Shown here piece by piece: positions 1 to 6,385 of a stretch of 49,036 bases of DNA. A model generated the notes under the pieces. It saw nothing but the letters and a program-made list of their open reading frames with translations. It searched no databases and was not told the DNA's origin. The first letter of the stretch is position 1, and every line of letters begins with the position of its first letter. The stretch is from an uncultured Pseudomonas sp. (lineage in GTDB: Bacteria; Pseudomonadota; Gammaproteobacteria; Pseudomonadales; Pseudomonadaceae), in contig NZ_CAMPHI010000041.1 in NCBI RefSeq assembly GCF_946885955.1, positions 1 to 49,036 on the forward strand, given 5' to 3'. Position numbers and translations under genes: made by a program.

Positions 1-65
1 GACAGGTGCAAAAGCAAAGCTTTGCTCACTACTTGTGGGGAGAGTCCATATACGCATTGTTAGAT
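1..65 (-). repeat. Partial attC site (integron), cut by left edge
   Basis: Read on the minus strand, an ATCTAAC box at 65-59 directly follows the stop of the first cassette gene and is followed by an imperfect inverted repeat. This is the R'' end of an attC site. Its interior differs from the five other attC sites, so it belongs to another attC subfamily. The R' end is outside the window. Confidence 0.6.
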
Positions 66-69
66 GCAC

Positions 70-564
70 TCACTTACTTAGCCAGCCCAGCAAGGCACCT
101 AAAGCCACGCCCAGTAGACTGAATAAAGGTGATGATAGCCAGCGATACTCTCTATTTTGTTCTATGGCTCGCGTATGTAGGTTTATGGCTGTGTTGATTA
201 AAACTGATATGTCGGAGCTATTTAGCGGTGCTCGGGAAATACGAGCACTATCTTCATTGCTTAAAGCTTGATACTCGGCAAGTGATAGCTCCCGCTGCTG
301 ATCCACTGAGTACCGCCTACGGTAGCTTCTACGCCAGGCTAAGGATGCTTTCACTCCGGCGGTGTCTAGCCTGAAGAATTCTGGGTGTTCTAGAAATACT
401 TTCTTCCAGTGTTCTGCTTTGCTTTTGTCTCCGCTGATTCGCGTGGCCCATCCTTCAAAATCCAATTTGTAATAGCCATAACTACCCATGACTTGGATAG
501 CTGCAATTACATCTCCTAGGCGATTTTCGCCATAGAGGTAAGGTGATTTTGTTTTGGCAGCCAT
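70..564 (-). CDS. Integron cassette protein of unknown function, 164 aa, C-terminal membrane anchor
   Basis: I do not recognise a named family. The first ~80 residues (SPYLYGENRLGDVIAAIQ..., then a stretch rich in aromatic and basic residues ending in SYRRRYSVD) look like a compact helical domain. The last ~22 residues (LFSLLGVALGALLGWL) form a single hydrophobic helix, so the protein is probably tail-anchored in the inner membrane. I chose the ATG at 564 because AAGGAG lies seven bases upstream; the ATG at 585 falls inside the neighbouring attC and has no ribosome site. The stop codon lies just before the attC, the usual layout of a one-gene cassette. A defence or stress role is possible from the cassette context only. 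Confidence 0.75.
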   Translation of the reverse strand: MAAKTKSPYLYGENRLGDVIAAIQVMGSYGYYKLDFEGWATRISGDKSKAEHWKKVFLEHPEFFRLDTAGVKASLAWRRSYRRRYSVDQQRELSLAEYQALSNEDSARISRAPLNSSDISVLINTAINLHTRAIEQNREYRWLSSPLFSLLGVALGALLGWLSK

Positions 565-583
565 GCGGTGCTCCTTGCAGTGC

Positions 584-659
584 ATCTAACGTTTGGTTAA
601 GGGGAGGGCTTTAGCCCGTCCCAGTGAGCGAAGCGAGCGATTTGAACCACTTGTTAGCC
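584..659 (-). repeat. attC recombination site
   Basis: On the minus strand it runs from GGCTAAC (R'', 659-653) to GTTAGAT (R', 590-584). Inner boxes are related to TGGTTCAA and TTAACCAA, and the central hairpin carries GACGGGCTAAAGCCCTCCC. Length (76 bp) and layout match chromosomal-integron attC sites. Orientation agrees with the minus-strand cassette genes. Confidence 0.9.
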
Positions 660-1187
660 GCGTTTACCAAGGACAAAGTATTTCCCTTTGACAGTCCCTA
701 TCGCTATTGGCATATCTTCGACTGCTCTACTGTCGATAGCCTTTCCATTTAGATCCCACTTCCAACGTGATAAAAGCCAGTCATAAGGTGTATTTTTATC
801 ATGGCACATTAAGTAGTGCGGCTCGTCAATAGGACCGGAGCTCGTTGATAAGCCAAAGTTTTTGCATGGGTAAATAGGGCGCCACCAGTGCTGGTCAGGC
901 ATTCCTATATGGCCATTCTGTGATGGGACAATCCAGACTTTTATTGAGTTATCTGGAGATTTCGTTAACAGGAGCGACCATTTATAACCTTGCGCGGCAT
1001 CACCCCAAGTAGGATGATCACGTAAACTAAGTTCACCAAATTTTATCTGTGATATATCAATCCTAGGCAAAGCAGCCTCTGCTCGTGCATTCGGCTTGAG
1101 GCTGAGACCAAATGGAGCTACTGCTACCACAATAGCAATTAGCGCAAGGCCGGTCGTACAGATAGCAAGCAACTTTTTGGAGTTCAT
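654..1187 (-). CDS. Membrane-anchored cassette protein with Rieske-subunit-like N-terminus, 177 aa
   Basis: Residues ~5-30 form one hydrophobic helix (signal anchor), followed by a PRIDISQIKFGE segment and a domain rich in Trp and Pro that would sit in the periplasm. The anchor-plus-linker layout recalls the N-terminus of the Rieske subunit of the bc1 complex. The normal C-T-H-x-G-C and C-P-C-H-x-S cluster motifs are not present; only two separated cysteines (YPCKNFG and LMCHDKN) remain, so an intact 2Fe-2S site is unlikely. The family link is therefore weak. The start ATG lies only a few bases inside the cassette boundary and no clear ribosome site is seen. The TAA stop sits in the R'' box of the following attC. 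Confidence 0.7.
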   Translation of the reverse strand: MNSKKLLAICTTGLALIAIVVAVAPFGLSLKPNARAEAALPRIDISQIKFGELSLRDHPTWGDAAQGYKWSLLLTKSPDNSIKVWIVPSQNGHIGMPDQHWWRPIYPCKNFGLSTSSGPIDEPHYLMCHDKNTPYDWLLSRWKWDLNGKAIDSRAVEDMPIAIGTVKGKYFVLGKRG

Positions 1188-1195
1188 AAGATAGT

Positions 1196-1271
1196 GGCTA
1201 ACGTTTGGTTAAGGGGCGGGCTTTAGCCCGTCCCAGTGAGCGAAGCGAACGGTTTGAACCAGTTGTTAGGC
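1196..1271 (-). repeat. attC recombination site
   Basis: Minus strand GCCTAAC (1271-1265) to GTTAGCC (1202-1196), with the same inner boxes as the sites at 2318 and 3239 and the hairpin GACGGGCTAAAGCCCGCCC. Near-identity between sites marks one attC family, as in large chromosomal arrays. Confidence 0.9.
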
Positions 1272-1272
1272 G

Positions 1273-1749
1273 TCATGAATTTTCAGGCTCAAGCCAGTCT
1301 ATTCCGATGTTAGGTGTGCGTGTACTAAATGGTTTATTAGGTAGACGCTTACCACACCAAGGACAATGCAAGATATGACATCCTTTGGTGCCAATGCTCC
1401 ATACCGGATCTTCCCCGCGCCAAAGACTAAAGCGAACCTTCTCCATGACGACGCCAGTGATTACCTCTTTTCCAGGAACGGTTTCCTCAGCGGCCATATA
1501 CATGCTCAAACAGCAGTATTCGGCAGCTCTCTTCGCGCGCAGGAAAAAACGCTCCTCGACTTGTTGTCCGAGCCAATTTAGACAAGATTTACAGGCGATT
1601 AGGTGCTCCTTCACTCCGCCGTTGTTTCTTCCTTCCTTACGGTCTCGGTAAGCCTCAAGAAGTAAAACCTCTTTGAACCTCTGTGTAGTGATTTTTGTGC
1701 GTATATCGCTGCATTCAGGAGGTAGACCAGATATAAGGGTGAGGTTCAC
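1273..1749 (-). CDS. Cassette protein with C-terminal zinc-ribbon-like motif, 158 aa
   Basis: The C-terminal half contains CCLSMYMAAEE, a Phe/Trp-rich beta segment (FSLWRGEDPVWSIG) and HCPWCGKRLP. This arrangement resembles small DUF6980-type proteins that end in a CPWCG knuckle; zinc binding by the cysteines is an inference. An additional C-x2-C pair (CKSC, residues ~53-56) lies in the N-terminal half, which I do not recognise. The gene starts with GTG at 1749, preceded by AAGGAG at normal spacing. An 88-bp leader (1750-1837) separates it from the cassette boundary, long enough for its own promoter. Confidence 0.75.
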   Translation of the reverse strand: MNLTLISGLPPECSDIRTKITTQRFKEVLLLEAYRDRKEGRNNGGVKEHLIACKSCLNWLGQQVEERFFLRAKRAAEYCCLSMYMAAEETVPGKEVITGVVMEKVRFSLWRGEDPVWSIGTKGCHILHCPWCGKRLPNKPFSTRTPNIGIDWLEPENS

Positions 1750-1837
1750 TCAATGCTCCTTGTGAAGCGTCCAATACGGGCATAAAAATTAATGATAATT
1801 CTGATCTTGGCTCAATTATTGTGATATCGGTGTTGAC

Positions 1838-1914
1838 GCCTAACGTTTGGTTAAGGGGCCGGCTTTAGCCGGTCCCGAGTGAGCGAAGCGAGCGACTTGA
1901 ACCAGTAGTTAGAA
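1838..1914 (-). repeat. attC recombination site (variant hairpin)
   Basis: Minus strand TTCTAAC (1914-1908) to GTTAGGC (1844-1838). The core hairpin is GACCGGCTAAAGCCGGCCC, with compensating changes on both arms relative to the other copies. The changes keep pairing, which supports selection for the folded bottom-strand form. Confidence 0.9.
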
Positions 1915-1918
1915 GACA

Positions 1919-2311
1919 TCACAGCACGTCGGTGATTAAAAATAACCCTTCAAACTGCTCTTTTTTGTCTTCGGGGCCTTGGTCCAGCAAGCCAATACGG
2001 ACTAAGCCATAAACAATTTCACCAATATCCATTGATGAAAATACGCCCCAAGAGCTCAGTGTGTCTTTTGGAGCTTCAAACACTTCCTTGGCGTGTAGCA
2101 CATAGCAGTGTGCAAAGTTGAAGGCGCTTACATGGTACGCGAGCCCAAGATTGGGAGGCGGCGCTGGAATGTTTTCATGATATTCAGGCGCATACTGGTA
2201 TGCCTCAAGCGCGAATTCATAAGCCTCGCGGTCGTACTTTGTTTCTCCAAGTGCCTCTAGTTTTTCGGCTACATGGGTTTGGTATTCGATGGTGTTGTAC
2301 CAGTTATCCAT
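1919..2311 (-). CDS. Minf_1886-family protein in a cassette, 130 aa
   Basis: The protein follows the pattern of the small uncharacterised Minf_1886 family: YDREAYEFALEA near the N-terminus, a central AYHVSAFNFAHCY helix, then the signature SSWGVFSSMDIGEIVYGLV and a short acidic tail. Family members are usually 110-150 aa, so the gene looks intact. No biochemical function is known to me. The ATG at 2311 lies close to the cassette boundary with only a weak ribosome site, as often seen in cassettes translated near the start of an array transcript. The stop lies beside the attC. Confidence 0.75.
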   Translation of the reverse strand: MDNWYNTIEYQTHVAEKLEALGETKYDREAYEFALEAYQYAPEYHENIPAPPPNLGLAYHVSAFNFAHCYVLHAKEVFEAPKDTLSSWGVFSSMDIGEIVYGLVRIGLLDQGPEDKKEQFEGLFLITDVL

Positions 2312-2317
2312 GATGGT

Positions 2318-2393
2318 TTCTAACGTTTGGTTAAGGGGCGGGCTTTAGCCCGTCCCAGTGAGCGAAGCGAACGGTTTGAACCAGTTGTTAGGT
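2318..2393 (-). repeat. attC recombination site
   Basis: Minus strand ACCTAAC (2393-2387) to GTTAGAA (2324-2318), with the same interior as the site at 1196. The R'' box contains the TAA stop of the upstream cassette gene. Confidence 0.9.
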
Positions 2394-3221
2394 TTTTAGT
2401 GCGCCTAATTTTGACATGCGAGAGATAATTTGAGCGCTTTGGTCTGCTGCAAACTCCACGCCCTCAATGATTGAATAGAATGAGTTTTCTAAATCTTGAA
2501 TGTCTACAGCTAGGTCTACAGGGAAATAATGGCATGCATCCGATGCAAGATCATTCAGTGAGTCTGTGCAAATATCGGCTATTTTTGATACGGATCGCCG
2601 CACTTTTTCCGCTTCATCAGAAATTGTAAGCAAGGTACAAATAAGCTCCGTCTTTTTGTCACCGGTATTTCGCGATATGTTTAAAGCATTGCTGATTTCT
2701 TGTTGTTTTCGAGGTTGAAAACTAATGCCCTGCAATATTCCAATAATTTGATTGCTTGCATCTAGAAAATTAATTGCCAGTAGTGCGGAGACAGATGGTT
2801 GCTCATGCTTGTTTAGGTCTAGGTGATTTATAAAAGAATTTGTTAGTGAACAAATTGCGGAAGTGGGGTTTTCAGACTTCAAAATATGAAAATATTCTTC
2901 TATGCGCGACTCATACTTCTTTTTGAAGTCGGTGTCTGATTTTTCAAGTAAAGAAAATATAGTTTTTCGAGCAATAGATAAGAAGCCATCAATTATTTCT
3001 TTTGACTCAGAGGTCGAAAATACTAAATTTACGGCAAATATTGCGAAGGCTGTATTTATTATCGCTAGTTCGCTAGAAAGATATGCATGTTTTATTTTGA
3101 ATAAAGTAAATCGCTTATATTTAATGTTGCTTGCGATTTTTTTGACTTCGTCGGACGAGCATTTTTGCTGCAGCCAAACACTTAAAAGTACGCTGCACTG
3201 ATTTTCTATTTCTGGCCGCAC
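2388..3221 (-). CDS. Unknown AT-rich cassette protein, 277 aa
   Basis: I do not recognise this protein. It is predicted mainly helical and soluble, with one hydrophobic stretch near residues 52-70 (AIINTAFAIFAVNLVF) and several long amphipathic helices. Codon use is clearly AT-richer than in the chromosomal genes to the right, a sign of recent transfer on a cassette. The GTG start at 3221 follows GAGG at good spacing. The TAA stop lies inside the R'' box of the attC, so the gene ends exactly at the cassette end. It is the largest cassette gene here. Confidence 0.75.
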   Translation of the reverse strand: MRPEIENQCSVLLSVWLQQKCSSDEVKKIASNIKYKRFTLFKIKHAYLSSELAIINTAFAIFAVNLVFSTSESKEIIDGFLSIARKTIFSLLEKSDTDFKKKYESRIEEYFHILKSENPTSAICSLTNSFINHLDLNKHEQPSVSALLAINFLDASNQIIGILQGISFQPRKQQEISNALNISRNTGDKKTELICTLLTISDEAEKVRRSVSKIADICTDSLNDLASDACHYFPVDLAVDIQDLENSFYSIIEGVEFAADQSAQIISRMSKLGALKT

Positions 3222-3238
3222 AGATAAACCTCATAAAA

Positions 3239-3314
3239 ACCTAACGTTTGGCTAAGGGGCGGGCTTTAGCCCGTCCCAGTGAGCGAAGCGAACGATTTGA
3301 GCCAGTTGTTAGGC
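3239..3314 (-). repeat. attC recombination site
   Basis: Minus strand GCCTAAC (3314-3308) to GTTAGGT (3245-3239). The R'' box holds the TAA stop of the first cassette gene. One base differs in the L' box (GGCTAAG instead of GGTTAAG on the plus strand). Confidence 0.9.
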
Positions 3315-3629
3315 TTTTAACCACTCGCTCAGGAGTGAAGCGGTGTACGGCTCGACAATTTTAATTACCCAGAAAAACAATGCTAGTTTCAAAGCCAAGA
3401 TGACCCAAGAGAGGAACCCATATCGGCTATGCCTTAGCCAGCCGTCTAGAAATTTAGGGCCAACGAATACAAACCAAAGCACCGGGAACACTAAAAATAT
3501 TGAAGTGAGCCAATTCTCGACGGTGTTCGGCCTTACGGTAATTATGGCTAGCGGAATGCACGCGAGCATATGCCATAAGCTGGTGTGGCGTTTTTTATAT
3601 AGCGGGATATTCAACGGTTTTGATGGCAT
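3309..3629 (-). CDS. Small cassette membrane protein, 106 aa
   Basis: Three hydrophobic segments are visible (LACIPLAIITV, SIFLVFPVLWFVFV and LSWVILALKLALFFWVI), so this is a small inner-membrane protein. The N-terminus is basic (KPLNIPLYKKRH), favouring a cytoplasmic N-terminus. I do not recognise a family. It is the cassette nearest the attI end: its ATG is seven bases inside the GTTAGGC boundary at 3642-3636, and no ribosome site is evident. The stop is in the following attC. Confidence 0.65.
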   Translation of the reverse strand: MPSKPLNIPLYKKRHTSLWHMLACIPLAIITVRPNTVENWLTSIFLVFPVLWFVFVGPKFLDGWLRHSRYGFLSWVILALKLALFFWVIKIVEPYTASLLSEWLKA

Positions 3630-3635
3630 TCGATA

Positions 3636-3672
3636 GCCTAACTATAAATAGACACCAATTGGTGCATAACCT
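3636..3672 (-). other. Possible attI-like end of the cassette array
   Basis: The first cassette begins at a GTTAGGC recombination core (minus strand 3642-3636). The sequence just upstream is not an attC. It carries a perfect 12-bp palindrome CACCAATTGGTG (3653-3664) and GTTATGC (3669-3663), which resembles a second integrase-binding core. This is the position where attI is expected, but no intI gene follows before nrdD at 3967. Confidence 0.4.
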
Positions 3673-3866
3673 GCCGGGCAGGATTGGTGGATAACATTCC
3701 CTGTCACTTTCCGCTCCCTGGCTGGAATGGGGGCTGTAGCGAGATAGTGGCGGTTTTGGGAGGTTATACACCAATGCGATTTGCGGCGCACGGCGCGGCC
3801 GGGGCGTAGTGCCTATGGCCTTTCTGCCTGCCGCGTGCATCCCCCCTGCGCATGCCTTCCCGGTTC

Positions 3867-3880
3867 TTGATCCTGGTCAA
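3867..3880 (+). promoter_or_regulatory. Anr/FNR-type box upstream of nrdD
   Basis: TTGATCCTGGTCAA matches TTGAT-N4-ATCAA with one mismatch. A class II promoter 41.5 bp downstream would start near 3915, with TAACTT (3903-3908) as its -10 element. Confidence 0.65.
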
Positions 3881-3908
3881 TCTTGCGCCTGCGTTTCTCG
3901 CGTAACTT

Positions 3909-3924
3909 TCACTGCATCTTGTGT
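3909..3924 (+). promoter_or_regulatory. NrdR-like box 1
   Basis: TCACTGCATCTTGTGT matches the palindromic NrdR consensus (acaCwAtATaTwGtgt) at about 12 of 16 positions and overlaps the predicted start of transcription. Confidence 0.5.
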
Positions 3925-3939
3925 TTTCGCTGAAGAAAA

Positions 3940-3955
3940 CACCTATATGTAGTGT
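3940..3955 (+). promoter_or_regulatory. NrdR-like box 2
   Basis: CACCTATATGTAGTGT keeps the conserved CtATATgTaG core of NrdR boxes. It starts 31 bp after box 1, the three-turn spacing typical of paired NrdR sites, and lies directly before the nrdD ribosome site. Confidence 0.6.
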
Positions 3956-3966
3956 AAGGAGGCGCA

Positions 3967-5988
3967 ATGCTCAGCACCAAGATGGCTCTTCACCCGCGGC
4001 AGCTATGCAAGCGCGACGGCAGCATAGTGGCGTTCGATCTCGGCAAGATCGAACAGGCGATTGCCGCCGCTGGGGAGGCGTGCGGGGAGTTCGATCGGGC
4101 CTTGGCCGGGCAGTTGGCCGATGCGGTGTTGGCGCGCCTGCTGGATGTGCCCGAGGTCGATGTCGAGCAGGTGCAGGACAGGGTCGAGCGTGTGTTGATG
4201 GAGGCCGGTTTCTATCAGACCGCGCGCGCCTATATCGTTTACCGCGAACGCCATGGCCGTCTGCGCCGCGACCGCAAGGCGCTGGTGGATGTAGCTGCAT
4301 CGATGAACGAATACCTGTCGCGAGAGGATTGGCGGGTGCGCGCCAACGCCAACCAGGGTTATTCCCTAGGCGGGCTGATTCTCAACGTATCGGGCAAGGT
4401 CACCGCCAACTATTGGCTGGACGAGGTGTACAGCGAGGCCATTGGCCAGGCGCACCGCGAGGCCGATCTGCATGTTCACGACCTGGATATGCTCGCTGGC
4501 TACTGCGCCGGTTGGTCGCTACGCAGTTTGCTCAATGAAGGCTTCAACGGTATTCCCGGGCGGGTCGAGGCGGGGCCGCCGAAGCATCTGACCAGCGCCT
4601 TGGGGCAGATGGTCAATTTCCTCGGCACGCTGCAGAACGAGTGGGCCGGCGCCCAGGCGTTCAGCTCCTTCGATACTTATCTGGCGCCCTATGTGCGTAA
4701 GGACAACCTGGGTTTCGCCGAGGTGCGCCAGGCGATTCAGGAGTTCATCTACAACCTCAATGTGCCGTCGCGCTGGGGCACGCAGACGCCATTCACCAAC
4801 CTGACGTTCGACTGGGTCTGCCCGGAGGATCTGCGCGAGCAGATCCCCTATATCGGCGGCGAGGAGATGCCGTTCGCCTATGGCGAGCTGCAGGCCGAGA
4901 TGGAGTTGATCAACCGCGCCTATATCGAGGTGATGCAGGCTGGCGATTCGATGGGCCGGGTGTTCACCTTCCCGATCCCGACCTACAACATCACCCACGA
5001 CTTCCCCTGGGACAGCGAAAACGCCGACCTGCTGTTCGAGATGACCGCGCGCTACGGCTTGCCGTACTTCCAGAACTTCCTCAACTCGGACATGCAGCCC
5101 AACCAGGTGCGCTCGATGTGCTGCCGTTTGCAGCTGGACGTGCGCGAGCTGCTCAAACGCGGCGGTGGGCTGTTCGGTTCGGCGGAGCAGACTGGCTCCC
5201 TCGGTGTGGTGACGATCAACTGTGCGCGCCTTGGCTACCTCTATAAGGGCGACACAAATGGCTTGCTCAAGCGCCTCGATCAGTTGATGGAACTGGCGAT
5301 GGAGAGCCTGGAGGTCAAGCGCAAGGTGATCCAGCACCATATGGACGCCGGCCTTTATCCCTACACCAAGCGTTACCTGGGCACGCTGCGCAATCACTTC
5401 TCCACCATCGGCCTCAACGGCCTGCACGAGATGCTGCGCAACTTCACTGGCGATGAGGAGGGCATGCACACGCCGAGAGGCCGCGAGTTTGCCTTGCTCC
5501 TGCTCGACCACGTGCGTGCGACCCTGGTGCGCTTCCAGGAGGAAACCGGGCAGCTGTACAACCTCGAAGCGACGCCGGCGGAGGGCACCACCTACCGTTT
5601 CGCGAAGGAAGACCGCAAGCGCTACCCGGACATTCTCCAGGCCGGCAGCGTTGATGCGCCTTACTACACCAACTCCTCGCAGTTGCCGGTGGGCTTCACC
5701 GACGATCCCTTCGAGGCGCTGGAATTGCAGGACGAGCTGCAATGCAAATACACCGGAGGCACTGTGCTGCACCTGTATATGGCCGAGCGGATTTCCTCGA
5801 CCCAGGCCTGCAAACAACTGGTGCGCAACGCCCTGGGGCGTTTCCGCCTGCCGTACCTGACGATCACCCCGACATTCTCGATCTGCCCGGTGCATGGCTA
5901 CCTGGATGGCGAGCACGAGTTCTGCCCGAAATGCGATGAGGTGCTGCTGCACAAACAGCAAAGCTGCGGCGAGAAGGCCTGTGGCTGA
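3967..5988 (+). CDS. nrdD: Anaerobic (class III) ribonucleoside-triphosphate reductase, catalytic core lacking the glycyl-radical segment
   Basis: Reduces ribonucleotides to deoxyribonucleotides without oxygen. Residues ~10-100 form an ATP-cone (KRDGSIVAFDLGKIEQAI). The ten-stranded barrel follows, with Cys385/Cys386 (SMCCRLQ) and Cys419 (TINCARLGY) as candidates for active-site cysteines. A C-terminal zinc knuckle has Cys640 (CPVHGYL) and Cys653/Cys656 (CPKC). The chain then ends at residue 673 with a Cys-containing tail and lacks the R-V-x-G-Y glycyl-radical motif of normal NrdD. That motif is found on a separate 54-residue gene 232 bp downstream. AGGAGG precedes the ATG by four bases; the ATG at 3982 is an alternative. 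Regulation is probably by Anr and NrdR. Confidence 0.95.
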   Translation: MLSTKMALHPRQLCKRDGSIVAFDLGKIEQAIAAAGEACGEFDRALAGQLADAVLARLLDVPEVDVEQVQDRVERVLMEAGFYQTARAYIVYRERHGRLRRDRKALVDVAASMNEYLSREDWRVRANANQGYSLGGLILNVSGKVTANYWLDEVYSEAIGQAHREADLHVHDLDMLAGYCAGWSLRSLLNEGFNGIPGRVEAGPPKHLTSALGQMVNFLGTLQNEWAGAQAFSSFDTYLAPYVRKDNLGFAEVRQAIQEFIYNLNVPSRWGTQTPFTNLTFDWVCPEDLREQIPYIGGEEMPFAYGELQAEMELINRAYIEVMQAGDSMGRVFTFPIPTYNITHDFPWDSENADLLFEMTARYGLPYFQNFLNSDMQPNQVRSMCCRLQLDVRELLKRGGGLFGSAEQTGSLGVVTINCARLGYLYKGDTNGLLKRLDQLMELAMESLEVKRKVIQHHMDAGLYPYTKRYLGTLRNHFSTIGLNGLHEMLRNFTGDEEGMHTPRGREFALLLLDHVRATLVRFQEETGQLYNLEATPAEGTTYRFAKEDRKRYPDILQAGSVDAPYYTNSSQLPVGFTDDPFEALELQDELQCKYTGGTVLHLYMAERISSTQACKQLVRNALGRFRLPYLTITPTFSICPVHGYLDGEHEFCPKCDEVLLHKQQSCGEKACG

Positions 5989-6018
5989 TCTCCCGAAGGC
6001 GGCCGGTCTGGCATCGCG

Positions 6019-6084
6019 GTGGGTTACGCGGCGCCCGAGGGAGGCGGTGGCTCGGCCCTCGGCGTCCCGCGCCGCTAACCCACC
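6019..6084. repeat. Palindromic extragenic repeat (GTGGGTTA type)
   Basis: GTGGGTTAcGCGGC (6019-6032) pairs with GCCGCTAACCCAC (6071-6083) around a GC-rich centre. Related elements lie at 30340-30402 and 30428-30495. It sits between nrdD and the glycyl-radical gene and could act as an mRNA-stabilising or attenuating hairpin. Confidence 0.7.
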
Positions 6085-6220
6085 CTACGGACTGGCGATC
6101 TGCCGGTACTGGCTGGGTCGCGGCTGAAGCCCCTCCCACAAAAGCCCCCCTTCCATAGGAAGGGCGCGCAATCGATCCACATTTAGATTTTTCCGTTTCC
6201 CCACAACAAGGAGTAACACC

Positions 6221-6385
6221 ATGAATGCCCAGCAACTGCCACAAGAACAACGTCAACGTTGCGAAGTCTGGACCCGCGTGATGGGCTATCACCGCCCGGT
6301 CACCGCGTTCAATCCCGGCAAGCAATCCGAGCACCTCGAACGTCAGCACTTCACCGAGTCGGCGGTGCGAGCGCGGGTTGCGTGA
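6221..6385 (+). CDS. Stand-alone glycyl-radical polypeptide of class III ribonucleotide reductase, 54 aa
   Basis: This small gene encodes CEVWTRVMGYHRPVTAFNPG (residues 14-33), the C-terminal glycyl-radical module of NrdD; Gly22 in RVMGY corresponds to the radical glycine of the E. coli RVCGY motif. NrdD here ends before this module, so the polypeptide presumably binds the NrdD core and carries the radical made by NrdG. It has its own AAGGAG (6208-6213) and ATG. Its TGA overlaps the GTG start of nrdG (GTGA), so the activase is translationally coupled to its substrate peptide. It is similar in concept to stand-alone glycyl-radical cofactors such as GrcA/YfiD. A sequencing frameshift cannot explain the split, because 232 bp of non-coding DNA with a palindrome lie between. 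Confidence 0.9.
   Translation: MNAQQLPQEQRQRCEVWTRVMGYHRPVTAFNPGKQSEHLERQHFTESAVRARVA

Noticed and set aside
584..3314. Regularly spaced repeats as a possible CRISPR array
   Set aside because: The repeats are ~76 bp, imperfect palindromes with GTTRRRY ends, and the spaces hold genes of 0.3-0.8 kb. They are attC sites.
3595..3840. A minus-strand frame at the attI end as a remnant integrase gene
   Set aside because: The translation has no tyrosine-recombinase motifs and is low-complexity; I see no intI remnant.
4519..5961. A long minus-strand open frame opposite nrdD
   Set aside because: NrdD is clear on the plus strand and the mirror frame is rich in His, Arg and Leu with no known domain.
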